Made by a program: the position numbers and the translations under genes
The notes under the pieces: model-generated
Database searches by the model: none
What the model was told of the DNA's origin: nothing
What the model saw: the letters and a program-made list of their open reading frames with translations, nothing else
Shown: piece by piece, positions 1 through 11,551 of the stretch
Layout of the letters: each line of letters opens with the position of its first letter
Numbering within the stretch: position 1 is the first letter of the stretch
From: Cristatella mucedo
Lineage: Eukaryota; Bryozoa; Phylactolaemata; Cristatellidae
Assembly: GCA_009760855.2 (NCBI GenBank)
Contig: WPIO01000133.1
Location: forward strand, 398,501 to 462,500
DNA: 64,000 nt
Direction of reading: 5' to 3'

Positions 1-495
1 GTAATGTATCTCCGTCTGTAACTCCACAAAGCCATAAAGACCATGTGGGTGTTATGCAGGAGAGTTTTGTATAACGCACTCACAGCCTAAGCGGCTTTCG
101 GGAACCCTGTCAGACCAGGTCGACTGAAAGATGGTTAACCCATGTTTTGTGGTCTTCGGTACGTAGCATCCACAGCGAGGCGTCATCCATGTATTGGTCA
201 GCAAATATGTATCTAACCTCTCTGTGGCAATCTGAAAGCTGATGATGAGCACTCGGTTATTTAGTGAGTGGACGAACCAGAATTTATAAGGTTGCATAAT
301 GCCAGCCGTCGGCCTATTTGAAGTAGCATAGAGGCAGCAAGCGTGATTAGTGGATGCCAGCCGACTGAGACCGCTTGTCGACGTAGACGGTACGTTTAGT
401 TGTGTAGCAAGGCCCTCTAGTGAAGTAGTAACTTCTTGAGGCCCATTTGTTTGTGGGAATACTTCGTGCCATGGTAACCATGGCTGCAGTGACAT
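1..495 (-). mobile_element. L2-A1: internally deleted L2-A LINE copy
   Basis: The first ~110 bases are the L2-A 3' end in reverse (GTATCTCCGTC tail, hairpin region, and codons for the QNSPA terminus with TAA at 52-54). Instead of continuing into the C-terminal domain, the sequence jumps near 111 to the start of the endonuclease region. The whole 147-codon frame (495 to 52) stays open. The endonuclease part has the motif LLTNTWMTP, matching the LLTETW motif near the N-terminus of APE-type LINE endonucleases. The reverse transcriptase is completely missing. The copy could be a non-autonomous deletion derivative or a rearranged fragment. The upstream 180 bases resemble no other copy here. Confidence 0.7.
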
Positions 496-2814
496 TATTA
501 TTATTGTATTATTATGACTAACAGTGCAAACAGAACCCCTTTAAAGGCTAAATTCTGCTTTACACTGTATGCCGAGCCACAAGGAGATAGCGGTTATAAT
601 CCGAAGCTTCGCAAAGTATTATACATTTGTCACCCAAAAGTTTGATAGTAAAGTTGTTGATTAGGCGAGGGCAGGATACAGACAGTGAGTCCGACAAGCC
701 CACTAACTATCGGCCCAAAAGTATCAACTAACGGCAGCTTCACGCCTTAGGCAAAGCTATTCAATCGTCAAGTACCATATCCTAGCATGGCTGAAGCACA
801 GTCGCAGTAAAGTTATCCGTGGAATAATTGAGGTTATCTCACAGAAGACAAGTAACGGTAGAAATTACACTTGACACTGCTTAAAGGTCAGTAGCTACTT
901 ATTCAGTTCATTCTGCACCTTATAAATTATGGTTTATTCGGTAACGTTGTCAAAGCAACTAGTTTAATGCGAGGCAGTGACGGCGTTCGTGATTAAACTA
1001 GGATTATAACCACCACAAATGGAACTTATATCTCTCCAAAGCATGTGTAAATTGCTTCGAAAAAAATTAAGTGATCTGAGGGATCACTATACATGAATTA
1101 TTACTACTTGTAATTGTATTGTCTTGCAGCAACGTTGATTTCCAACGTGTGTTCTCATTATCGTCCCAAAGAAGATATACAATGAAAGCTTTGGGGCGCT
1201 AAATGTTGATGCGATGTGTCTACACAATTGAATTGTCACCTTAAATTGGCATTAAGGAATTATTAGTACCTGTTGACTAACCTTTACCTATGAATAACCC
1301 ATGTGGGAGGTTGCTCCAAAATTCAATGTATCGCATCGCTGTCTAAGCAAACCCGAAGTTAAGGAAGGTGATACAGCTGAAAGTATGCCAAATTATCAGT
1401 GAAGCTGATGTGGTCGAGTAATGAATGGTGATTCCGTTACAATAATTATTGTTGATTTTGCGCAAATGCAACAGAGCATATGCTACTAAAGCCGACTTGT
1501 AGTGCTAGAATTTCCATTACAAGACCTCGCTTGCAGCAAGGCCTTCAGTTCAAGGAATGCTATATTTGATTCGTACCACTTGGTGAAGGAAGTCGCTGAT
1601 ATCGATCTCAACTCTTTCCAGTCATACTTCGCATTTGAAGCCTTCATATTGAGGAGCTTCCTATCAGAGCTATGCTAAATGACCGACGAGCTAGCAGTTA
1701 TTGAATTGGAGAGCATGGTACTGCTAAAGGGCTGAAATTGTTGCTAGCTCTGGCAAAATGCCAGTTCGGTTATCTCTATCACCTATCCACGATGAACTTA
1801 CTACATTTCATACTTTTCCTGCTTTAAGGCTTAATTTTCCGCTTTGAAATGAAACCGAGAATACAGCTCTTCCTACGTTACTGGTCAAGATTGCCGGTTG
1901 CAAAGTCTCCAAGAAAATCAAGAGCACGCTTGAGCCAAGGTACAGCAGCCCACGCGTCTTACCGAAGTCATGATTAAGGGTGATGCAACAATTGCAGCAA
2001 CGAGTCATTCGTGGAACTAGAAAAGTCACTTGACTTGTGTTCCTGGTCCTAGCCAGCATTTTGCTTAATATATAAACCACGAGGCTTCCGGCGATGTCAT
2101 GCAGCGCTGGCCTGCATTCTCTCTTTACCAACTGTGAGTAGTAATTAAAGTAAATCGATTGCCTAGCCTTGCTGGATCTTGGCTGAGTGCCTTTGCATTC
2201 GTGTTAGCATCATGTATTTGCGAAACTGTTTTCTCCGCTTACAGCTTTAATCATACAGAGAGTATAATAGCACGAGAAAACTATAAAGTGTACAGCCGAA
2301 AAGCTAGTCGCCACTCCCCCACAGCAACCTGTATGTCACGAGTTTTCCAGCAAACAGTCACCATGAATGTGGTCGAAGTGTAGATCACCTGCAACGATAG
2401 TGCGGCCAAATCGGTTGATATGCATTATCACTAAATGAGATTTGGTGACAAACTGAACTCATATTCCCGTAGCATAGTGCTTTAAGAAGCTGTCTTGACG
2501 CAAGGAAATAGTGGGAAAATCTTTCAACTTTTGCAAGTGCTGCAAATGCATTGAAGTGATTATAAAAATTGTAACCGGGGATCATAGACTATACAGGAAA
2601 TACTACAAAGCTTACACCTAAAACAGCTGACGGATAATGTAACCGTGAAGATTCAAAGTTGGTTACTTTGGCTTTCATTAAGATACGCAAAAACTGTACT
2701 CCATTGATACAGCGTTTTTCGTGTCCACTCATGCCATGCAAGTTTGCTTCTATCGGGACAACAGATTGTACAGTAACTTTCTTTTCATTTCAGTAAGATG
2801 GACGTGATAGATGC
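496..2814. other. Unassigned intergenic stretch
   Basis: A short ATT-rich tract follows at ~496-520. Beyond it I recognise no gene, RNA or repeat family. Frames are short; the longest (1808-2131, minus, 107 codons) and 2159-2383 (plus) show no motif I know. Base composition is AT-rich without tandem repeats. Confidence 0.4.
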
Positions 2815-2985
2815 AATGGATTTCCATGGTGTGAACCCATGACCTCGGCACTGAGGTCACGGGTTCGAATCCTGTGGTGGGTGATTCTTTATCGCCGCTG
2901 CAAGCGGTGGTGACAGCGATGAAGGCTCGCATGTCGCTTTATAAAAGGGGCTGTTAGGTCACCTAGTATTTTTAATTTTATTTAT
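2815..2985 (+). mobile_element. tSINE-1a: tRNA-derived SINE
   Basis: Contains an RNA polymerase III B box (GGTTCGAATCC) at ~2867-2880 followed by the family body: the small hairpin CCGCTGCAAGCGG, then GGTGA(T/C)AGC, and the 3' part ending in CTAGTATTTTTAATTT. The same order of blocks occurs at 31.7, 54.0 and 60.0 kb. The 5' A-box region is degraded or truncated here. A perfect inverted pair (GACCTCGGCA / TGAGGTCACGG) replaces the normal tRNA-like D-arm side. Confidence 0.75.
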
Positions 2986-3650
2986 TCCTTTGAGGCACCA
3001 GCCCTGCCTATACAGTGGCTGCACGGCCTAGAAGCGTAGATGTTTCCGAGCGTCGAAGTTCAGGAGCAGTAATTCGTGGTCTGAAGGCAAAGCTCTGTAG
3101 GGCGAGAGTGGACGATGGTGAGAGAAGAGGCAAAACTCACACATGGCTTCCGATTTCAGAATGCGAAAGCATCTCTCTTGGCTGCAATCAGGCAAGTAGC
3201 ATTGCAATACCCAAGCGAGTATGGATGACGAGCTTGAAATCTGGACTTGGATTGCGACCAATATGCAATATTAATATGCAAATAACCACATACAATTAAC
3301 AATAATAATACACTTGTATACTGCAATCAGAGACTTGTACTGCGAACAATTTTCTTGGCCTCTGAATTAGTACTGAGCCGCCTATGCCAAAGCTGCGATT
3401 AAAGAAGGTGGGTCTACTGAGAACCAGATCGGAAAATAGCATAGGAAAGACCAGGACGATTGTCGATGGACTTCCATACATGAACTAATTTAGATAGTAC
3501 CAATTTATCCTGGCAAAGGCCAGGGCTATCTTCTAGAAAGAAAGATGGTGAATTTCGGATACACAACTCCAAAGTGCTTACTATCACAATCAGCCATTTC
3601 CATAACAGCTCCGAGGTTAACTTCTTACCTAGTGGTCCTCGTGATGATCT
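2986..3650. other. Unassigned intergenic stretch
   Basis: No recognised gene. An AATAATAATACACTTG stretch at ~3300 faintly resembles the reverse of an L2-B tail, but the hairpin that should follow is not recognisable. Confidence 0.35.
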
Positions 3651-3895
3651 AGATCTGGGGTGGGCAAAATTTGTGACTCACGGGCTACAATGTTTTCTAA
3701 ACTTTGACAGAGGGGCCGGGCCAGAATACGAGAATCGTGTGTTGTTGTGAACTAATATAAATTAAATGTAAAAATCATTTTATGAAAAGATTTGGCCTTT
3801 ACCAGGCAGCCAAACACAATTGTGCTTAGTTTATTATAAACATTGTTTAACAAATTTAGTAATTTGATAACGTAATAATAAACTCCCATTCAGTT

Positions 3896-6330
3896 TCAGT
3901 GGGAACAGTATCGCCGGTCTCCTTTTTTTGCAAGTCCATCAATGTCTGGTGTTATATTTTTATGGCATATCTCAAGATAGATCCGAAGTGTTGGTCAGTT
4001 AACTTGTATCTGTGACGGGCTTTGTTAATGTTCATGACGCTGAATGTCTGTTCACACGCATAGGTTTAGCCAAACAACGTCTGCATCTTCTGTGCGATCC
4101 TCCGGAGGTTTGGAAACGTGTCATTCAATTTAAGAGAGCTGAACGTCTCCTTCAATGCAGAGTCAGACTGAAGATCTCTCAGTTCCAACTGGAACTCCTG
4201 TGGTGCTGTTTGAGGGTCTTGTGACAAGGGACAGGACACCAGCTGAAGTGACTTTTCAATTTTTTTCAAAGTCACAGAAACGACGGCAGAATTCTCCGTA
4301 CCGGTTGTCCAGTGATTTGCTGTATTTCTTCGCGTTTCGAGTTGCCTTTTCCTGCACGGCTAGTGAGGGAAAATGAGCAAAAGATACGTTTGAAATTTTT
4401 CTCGAGAAAAGGGTCAGCTTGGATTTGGAGGCCTTAACTTTGTGTGCGTGTCATTTATGTATGTATGTATGTATCTCCGTCAGTAACTCCACAAAGTCAT
4501 AAAGACCATGTGGGTGTTACGCAGGAGAGTTTTGTATAGCACACTCACAGCCTAAGCGGCTTTCGGTACGCATTCGGTAGCCAACACACTTCGTCTCACG
4601 CAACCAAGAGAAAGTGGGAAGCATAGCAGAGTTAGGAGAGCAGTTGAGGTAGTGAGTAGCATAGAAGTAGCAGTTCAGGACCGCTGAAAAAGATGTGCCA
4701 TAGTCGGCAGTTGGAGAGTAGATGTCGTTGCGTAAGAATTGTGGAAGCGAGTTCCACAGTCTAGGACCTGCCGAGCTAAAGCTTCTGTCGCCACCTGTCT
4801 TTAAGCGGAGGAATGGGACAGCTAATTTATTGTCCACACAGGACCTGAGGGCGCGAACAGGCTGAAACTGATGCAGCACTTCAGCTAGATACGAAGGAGC
4901 CAAGCCGTGGCGGGCCTTGCACAAATTGATCTTTCCCCTGCAGCTTGGTGTTCAGCTAATTCATGTGCGAAAGTATGTCCACAGCAAACGCAAAGTCACA
5001 AAGCCAGTTCTTGTCACTTAGCTCTGAAAATTCGTCGGATTTCCCCACTAGCTCCGAAAATGCAGTGCTCTCCTCCTTCAATTCCCACTCTATGAAAGAC
5101 TTTGCCCAAAAACATAGCCATCGCACACGAGAGTGGTAAAGTAAGTCCTGGTGATCTGAATCGGTTTTCTTCCAGGAACTCAATAAACTGACGATGCTGA
5201 ATTTCCCTTGCTCGGATAAAGTGAACAAGTTTTACGACTGGATTCATGACATGATTTAGCTGCAATATAGACTTACGCGGAACTTCTTGACGAATGATGC
5301 AGTAAAGAAAAAAAACATCCTGATTAGGGTTTTCCACTTTTACTTTTTCCTGCAGTCTTTTTAGCAGCCCAACGTTTTTCCCAGTTAAGTTTAGCGATCC
5401 ATCCTTGCTGACATTTGCAAGTTTACTCCAAAGTAGCTTCATTCTCTCGATGACAGGAGACACCTGGTTATACAAGTTATCTCCCTTCTTTTTCCTTTCA
5501 TGGACTTGTTGTGTGCGCCTGCGGCTTCTGCTGTAATTAGCAAAGCGCCTGACACTAATGCACGTGCCTTAGCTGTGGCCAATTGTTAAGCCATTGAAGC
5601 AGCACAGCATCAGGACACTAATGCAGGTTATATTTCGTGTCATCTGCTGCGATTGGTTGAGCTCTCATATATCCACCCGTTAAGAGGAATACAGCAGTCT
5701 TGTTTACGTCCACCCGCTGTGTCTCCGTGAGACTCCCACTAGAACAGCTGCCGCTGGAAACACAGTCACACAACAGACTTCTGGTCAAAAATTCCTCTGT
5801 GATCTTAAAACTTTTGCTAATCCCTCGGATAAAAATTAGGAGCTGAGCAGTGTCTTATAAGTCGTTACTTTCATCCAGTGCTAGTGAATATAACTTAAAG
5901 GACTACGCCTTTTTGCTTAATTTGCTGTATTTTCGTCAATCAATTCCACACGGTGAGTCACAGTTCTGCGTGATAAACTGATGCTTTTAAATTTGCCTTT
6001 GCTCTCCGGACACAAGAGACCTGCTGTCTCAACCAAGCATTCTTTTAAATATTCGCCTTCGAGAAAGGCTTACTAGTGTTTGAGTTTGTAAATTAGCCAT
6101 CAATCTCTGAGCTGTAGCCGCCCGTTCTTGTGCCGACGGTTTACTGGCGTAGTTAGCATGTTGCATAGCAAAGTGACGGCCGATGTTGCATTCTTTAAAA
6201 ACTGCAACAGTTTCTTGGCATATCAGACATACAGCTGCTGATCGGACTTAAGTGAAAAAATAATTTGCTGTCCACTCTTTATTGAACACTCGGCACTCAT
6301 TGTCTACATTTCTTTTTTCAGTCCACTCAT
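3896..6330 (-). pseudogene. hAT transposase pseudogene, related to the GTF2IRD2/ZBED lineage
   Basis: Reading the minus strand in several frames gives hAT transposase blocks in order. They are an N-terminal zinc-finger-like block with CLICQETV and a downstream GRHF..QH (about 6240-6130), a block with YCIIRQE and NHVMNPVV and FIRAREIQHRQF (5310-5190), then LLYHSRVRWL (about 5150) and SDKNWLCDFAF (about 5000). After the LINE insertion come VKASKSKLTLF and the ELRDLQSD block. The C-terminal dimerisation motif CEQTFSVMNI with KARHR lies around 4050-3990, ending at a TGA near 3896. Order and spacing match vertebrate GTF2IRD2-type domesticated hAT proteins and their parent transposons. Many frameshifts and stops (for example after the N-terminal block) show it is dead. 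The longest open piece is 5475-5014. Confidence 0.8.
4455..4919 (-). mobile_element. L2-A2: 5'-truncated L2-A LINE inserted in the hAT transposase
   Basis: Starts with a (TATG)n stretch and the GTATCTCCGTC tail and runs through the full C-terminal coding region (open from 4924 to 4517, 135 codons, ending QNSPA). It stops abruptly at GCGGGCCTTG. On both sides the hAT transposase reading resumes, between its KLQGKDQF and VKASKSKL blocks, so the insertion postdates the hAT element. No convincing target-site duplication is seen, as is common for L2. Confidence 0.85.
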
Positions 6331-6434
6331 TTTTACTAAATGGCTGAAAGTACAAAGCGACAAAATGAAGTAGAGAGTAACCGCAATGCATCGCTCTCAA
6401 GGGTCAATTGCTTCTGGATGTTAGCTTATTATAA

Positions 6435-7245
6435 TATCTCCGTCTGTAACACCACAAAGTCATCAAGACTAAGTGGGTGTTACGCAGGAGAGCTTGTATA
6501 GCCCACTCACAGCCTCAGCTGCATTTGATAGGCATTCGTTTGCCAACAGACTTTCATCTCACGCAACAAAGAGAAAGTGGAAAGCATAGCAGAGTCAGGA
6601 GAGCAGTTGAGGTAGTGAGTAGCATAGAAGTAGCATAGAAGTAGCAGCTCAGAACCGCTGGAAAAGATGAGCCATAGTCGGCAGCAGGAGAGTAGTTGTC
6701 GTTACCTAAGAAATGTTGAAGGTAGTTCCACAGTCTAGGACCTGCAGAGCTAACACTGTCGCCAACGGTCTTTAAGCGGAGGAATGAGACTGCTAATTTA
6801 TTGTCTATACCGGACCTGAGGACACGAAGAAGCTGAGGCTGGTGCAGCATTTTACCTAGGCATGGAGAAGCCATGCTGTGTCTGGCCTTGTGGGTAATGG
6901 GAGAACTTTGCTATGTCTCCGTTGATCAACTGACAGCCATCCTAGCTCTTTTAGCAAAGACGACACAGGCTCAAACCTCTGAAACTTGAAAACTAGCTTT
7001 TCAGTCATATTCATAGCCAGCTTCAGTGGCCTAGCTGCTTTCTTTGGTAGGTCAGCCAACAAGGAAAAACAATAATCAAGCCGAGATTAACTAAGGAGCT
7101 AGTTACATTTTTTTGCTAATCACTGTGGAAGACAGCTTCTTATCTTAGATAGGGATCGGACGTCATGGCTTGCTGTAACAGCAGTTTTCCAAATGAAGCT
7201 TTTAAAATTTAGGAAGCTGTCGAAAACGACGACTAATTTTCGATC
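6435..7245 (-). mobile_element. L2-A3: 5'-truncated L2-A LINE
   Basis: The 3' tail begins at ~6435 and the copy extends through the C-terminal domain into the region after the RT palm, to the motif corresponding to TASHHIRSLSKI. Two overlapping frames (6874-6554 and 7062-6856) show at least one frameshift. A small duplication (AGCATAGAAGT repeated) occurs near 6622-6650. More diverged than L2-A2 and A5. Confidence 0.75.
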
Positions 7246-7254
7246 TACATAGCA

Positions 7255-7700
7255 TTGATAACATAATTCGGGTTGTTTAGACAGGGATACCACAACTAAG
7301 CTGGTCTATGCATTTGTAACATCCCGTTTTATGTATCTCCGTCAGTAACTCCACAAAGTCATAAAGACCATGTCGGTGCTACGCAGGAGAGTTTTTATAG
7401 TGCACTCACAGCCTAAGCGGCTTTCGGTACGCATTTGGTAGCCAACTGACTTCGTCTCACGTGACAAAGATAAAGAAGGAAGCATAGCAGAGTCAGTAGA
7501 GCAGTTGAGGTAATGATTAGCATGGAAGTAGCAGCTCAGGATTGCTGAAAAGGATGAGCCACAGTCGTCAGTAGTAGAGTATTTTTGAATTCTGTAACTC
7601 TCTTCTAGCTGGTCTACTGGCATATGCAATCGGGCGCTTACAGCTAGTTCAAAACTACAGCTAGGCTTGACTGTCGTGAGCGTTGCATTTTCCCCACCAT
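7255..7700 (+). mobile_element. L2-B1: L2-B fragment interrupted by L2-A4
   Basis: Bases 7262-7328 match the L2-B coding block that begins CTTGTTTAGATAAGG and leads to the CATTCGTGACATC region. The match breaks at 7329 and resumes at ~7590 at the next codon (GACTTCTGTAACTC), continuing to ~7695. The gap is filled exactly by an inverted L2-A 3' fragment, so L2-A inserted into L2-B here. Confidence 0.7.
7330..7588 (-). mobile_element. L2-A4: short L2-A LINE nested in L2-B1
   Basis: A GTATCTCCGTC tail and the C-terminal ~65 codons of L2-A. It is bounded by TTTT/TTTTT on both sides, which could be a short target-site duplication. It ends 5' at the codons for the TADYGTSF motif. Confidence 0.75.
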
Positions 7701-7702
7701 AC

Positions 7703-8432
7703 CATGCACCATGGTCCATGCATTCGTGACATCCCGTCTCGACTTCTGTAACTCACTGCTTTCTGGCCTACCGGCTTGCTCGATCAGGTGATTGCAGCTG
7801 GTGCAAAACTTCACAGCTAGGCATGTCTGTTGCGAGCTTCGCAGTTGCCACATTACACAACTTCTCGCCGACCTGCACTGGCTACCAGTCAAGCAACGGA
7901 TTGACTTCAAGGTTTTGTCTATCACTTTTAGATCACTTCATTGTTTGGCTCCAGCATAACTCTCAGTTATACTCCCCCATCAGGCCAAGCATCGTACCAC
8001 CCGGTCTTCCGAATCCAACAGTCTACCAATACCTCGTACAAAACTCAAATCCTTTGGATACCGTACATTTAGTTCGTATGCTCCTAAAGCCTGGAACTCC
8101 CTTCCGACTTGCATCAGAACATCCCCTGACTTGTCGACATTTAAAAATATTTTTAAAATGAACCTATTTAGGACAGCATTTAGTGGGTCCCTGTGATTCG
8201 TCCTTGATGTACTTACGTGTGCTGACACTGTGCCTGTTGCCACTAACCACATTTGTATGCTGACCCTGTGCATGTCACCCCTAACCATTTTTGCCATGTT
8301 GTTTGCTTATCAAGCACGATATTACTCACCATTCATTTGCATTTCCCTATACAGCAACTTTATAGAGCCTAGAAAGAGATTGAGTTCTCTGAGGGCGCTT
8401 TATCAAGTGCATTATTATTAGTATTATTACAC
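7703..8432 (+). mobile_element. L2-B2: 5'-truncated L2-B LINE
   Basis: Starts at the codons for VHAFVTSRLDF and runs through the complete C-terminal domain, the 3' UTR and the terminal hairpin (AGAGCCTAGAAAGAGA ... GAGGGCGCTT) to a TTATTATTAG tail. The coding region has frameshifts; no single frame covers it. It begins immediately after L2-B1, which contains the same coding block, so these are two separate copies. Confidence 0.8.
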
Positions 8433-8970
8433 CACTTCTTGCTGACTTGCACTGGCTATCAGTCAAGCAATGGATCGACTTCAAGGTTTCGTCGCTCACA
8501 TTTAGGTCCCTTTATTCTTCGCCTCCTGCCTACCTATCAGATCTACTCGCCCACCAGATTAAGCATCGTACCACCCACTTTTCCGAATATAACTGTTTAC
8601 CCACTGATCGTAAACATCTCAAATCCTTTGGAGACCGTTCCTTTAATTCGCATTCTCCCAAAGCCTGGAACTCATTCCCGATTTCGGTCACAACGACCCC
8701 TGACTTGACCACAATGAAAAAGAAATTAAAAATGCACCAATTTGTGACAGCACTTAGTGGGTCCCTACGACTTGATCTTTATTTGCTTACGCATGGGGAC
8801 ATTGTGCATGCCACCCCTAACCATGTTATCCTTGCTGTTTATCGAGCATGCTACCACTAACCATTCGATCGTGCTTACTTTGAAGAAAAAGTAAAGCGCC
8901 CAGACAGAGATTGAATTCTTTGAGGGTGCTTTATCAAGAGTGTTTAATGATATAATTATTATTGTTGGTG
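8433..8970 (+). mobile_element. L2-B3: L2-B LINE inserted in the tail of L2-B2
   Basis: Begins at the codons for LLADLHWL directly after the ATT tail of L2-B2 and continues to its own hairpin (AAAGCGCCCAGACAGAGA ... GAGGGTGCTTT) and AT-rich tail. Two overlapping frames (8439-8708, 8447-8860) show decay. The tail-in-tail arrangement suggests insertion into the older (ATT)n tract. Confidence 0.75.
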
Positions 8971-9824
8971 GTGGTGCCGGGACTGCAGAATGGTCGGCGA
9001 GGTAAAAGACGTCGTCATCCTGGAGCAGCTGGTTTCAACACTATCAACGTAGGTGGAAATTTGGTGTGGCAGTGTTGACCCATATCAAGTTTGGAGGCTT
9101 CGAATCATTCCAATGACTATTTGGAGGCTCGGAGACCACGTGAGGCATGCTGTGAGAGCGATGGAGTGGGATACCATAGCGACCACAACACTGTGGGGAT
9201 TTGCAAAAGGATTGCAGTGGCATAACCAGGCGACCTACGATTGCCATGCCATATGTGAGCGTAGACACCTCAGTGTACCCGTTAGCATGGCTATGCATGG
9301 AGTTGAGCTGATCAAGAATCCAGGCAGTGGCATCGGGAGCGTGGCATTGACTTGAGGATATGCTTCTCGGAGCGGACATATCACAATTCCAACTTCAGCT
9401 GGCCTCAGCTCTACCAATCAGCCGGAACAGGAGGGAAGAGATAAAAGGAAGCTACTTGGTAACCTTGGTAACAAGCCCAAGGAAGCTGCCAAGCTGGCGA
9501 AGCAGGAGGTCGCCTTGCCACCATGGTCTGGAGCGTCAACAGCTGAGGAGGTTGGCCGCGAGCTGCCACTAGCTGGAACCGATTCGAGCAGGATCTCTTT
9601 TGGATTGGTAGTGGACGAAGGGAGGTGACTGACAGCCACGAGAGAAGGGAATGCAAAAGGAATCTTTAAGCCGGTGGAGTTTATGCTAGTTATTCTGCAG
9701 CTTCTCAATGTCTGCATTCAAGGAGGTTACTAGGGACCTCGTCCTTAAGTTCATTTCCCAATCAAAGAAATAGAAAACAACGAGTCTCCTATCGTGGCGC
9801 TTCTACGGTGCATAGATATCTGCT
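8971..9824. other. Unassigned stretch
   Basis: Several overlapping open frames occur on both strands (9053-9355 plus; 9379-9044, 9656-9411 and 9717-9418 minus). None has a recognisable motif, and the overlap suggests chance openness in moderately GC-rich DNA. Confidence 0.35.
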
Positions 9825-10470
9825 GCCATGCGTTTGAAATGTCATAAATACTGCATCGGCTTCAGGTCGTGCCCCAGCACCTTTCAAAAAGACTGTAGTC
9901 AGGCCACTACTCAAGAAAGCCACACTAGACCAAGAGAACTTGAGCCACTGCCGCCCAGCCTCCTTTCAATCGTTCATATCGAAGGCATTGTAAAGAGTTG
10001 TGGCAGACCAGCTGAACTCATATATTTAAACTTTAAATCTTGCTAGTAAGCTCCACTCTGGTTTTAGAGCTCATCCTTCCACAGATTCAGCAATGCTTAG
10101 CGTTTATAACGACCTACTTAGGAATGCAGACATAGGTAGAGTGTCTCTGCTTGCTTTGCTCAATCATTCGGCTGCTTTTTATACTTCACCATTAATTGCT
10201 AGCAGTTGTGCTTGTGCGGTTTGTTGTAAGGATGTAGTTGCAATGTAAGCTCAGAGCTCTGCAATACCCAAGTAAATTTGAGCATTTCCGTTCCAGTCTC
10301 CGGTCATTGGTCACTGATCAAACTGGCTTGCCTTATTTGCGTTCGCTATTTCATCGATTGCTATGCAATGCTGCATAAGCCCGAGAGTGAATGTTCACAG
10401 TGGGTTGAAATCATGTGTGCCCGCAAATAGATAGTACGTGGAATGAAAACTAAGAGCTTCGCTAAACCGA

Positions 10471-10553
10471 TATAATGATAATAATAATACCAATAATAAT
10501 GTACTTGATAAAGTGCCCTCAGAGAACTTAATCTCTTTCTAGGCGCTTTACAT
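10471..10553 (-). mobile_element. Solo L2-B 3' tail
   Basis: Only the (ATT)n tail (here as AATAATAATACCAATAATAAT) and the terminal hairpin (AAAGTGCCCTC ... TAGGCGCTTTACAT) are present, with no coding sequence. It is an extremely 5'-truncated insertion or a tail-only remnant. Confidence 0.75.
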
Positions 10554-11069
10554 GATATGCTATGGACTGTAATAAATGCCCCTGCCATTGCAGACAAAGT
10601 CCATACATTTCTGACAAACGACAGGCATAGTAACATGAAAATCTGAAGGTTTCATTTTAAAAACGATGAGATTATATGCGACTAAAACTAGAGCCTCGCC
10701 CGGAATTTTTGCGGTCAATCTGCCAAGGATTGCAGCGGATTGCTGCCATACACTCGTAGACGGCAGCAAATTTTCTCAAATGAAATGACTCTCAAATGAC
10801 TCTCAGAAAGAGAGAGTGTATCGCTTGAGAGCGGCTCTTCCAGTGCATTTCCAGCAGCACCTGCACATAATCTAGGTGTTCCTTTCCAAAGTGTCCTTTC
10901 GCTAAATGAACACATCTAGATTTGCCTACTTTCAGATGCATAGCATTACTCTAATTTAAACTTGCTTAGACAAAGATGCAGCGTCCAAATTGGTCCATGC
11001 ATTTGTACCATTCCGTCTCAACGTCCGTAAGTCTCTGCTCTTTGGTCCACCGGTGTGTGCAAGTGGGCT

Positions 11070-11551
11070 CTATGTATCTATGTATCTCCGTCAGTAACTC
11101 CACAAAGTCATAAGGACCATGTGGGTGTTACGCAGGAGAGTTTTGTATAGCGCACTCACAGCCTAAGCGGCTTTCGGCACGCATTCGGTAGCCAACAGAC
11201 TTCGTCTCACGCAACAAAGAGAAAGTGGGAAGCATAGCAGAGTTAGGAGAGCAGTTGAGGTAGTGAGTAGCATAGAAGTAGCAGTTCAGGACCGCTGAAA
11301 AAGATGTGCCACAGTCGGCAGTTGGAGAGTAGATGTCGTTGCGTAAGAATTGTGGAAGCGAGTTCCACAGTCTAGGACCTTCCGAGCTAAAGCGTCTGTC
11401 GCCAACTGTCTTTAACCGGAGGAATGGGACAGCTAATTTATTGTCCACACAGGACCTGAGGGCGCGAACAGGCTGAAACTGATGCAGCAGTTCAGCTAGG
11501 TACGAAGGAGCCAAGCCGTGGCGGGCCTTGTGGGTCAGCGTAAGAACTTGG
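11070..11551 (-). mobile_element. L2-A5: L2-A LINE nested in L2-B4
   Basis: Tail (ATGTATCTATGTATCTCCGTC), short 3' UTR, and a single open frame of the C-terminal domain ending QNSPA. The annotated frame 11622-11128 runs through the junction into antisense L2-B. It is flanked by GGCTC on the left (11066-11070) and GGCTC on the right (11552-11556), a likely 5-base target-site duplication. L2-B4 resumes at the next expected codon. Sequence is close to L2-A2, so it is relatively young. Confidence 0.8.

Larger units (their letters stand above)
3655..6345 (-). mobile_element. Decayed hAT DNA transposon (GTF2IRD2/ZBED-like type), split by a LINE
   Basis: One end is visible at 3655 as CTGGGGTGGGCAAAA followed by a region reading like GACTCACGGGC and AGAGGGGCCGGGCC, typical of terminal sequence in Charlie-like hAT elements. 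It is preceded by the 8-mer ATCTAGAT, which fits the nTCTAGAn target-site preference of many hAT elements. The transposase relic runs on the minus strand from ~6330 to 3896. The opposite terminal repeat is not visible and may have been lost near the L2-A3 insertion at ~6435. An L2-A copy (4455-4919) interrupts it. Confidence 0.75.

Noticed and set aside
3297-3345. Solo L2-B tail
   Set aside because: AATAATAATACACTTG resembles the tail start, but the hairpin arms are not present, so similarity may be by chance.
9044-9717. Overlapping frames on both strands as a possible gene
   Set aside because: No motif, splice structure or codon signal; mutual overlap suggests chance.
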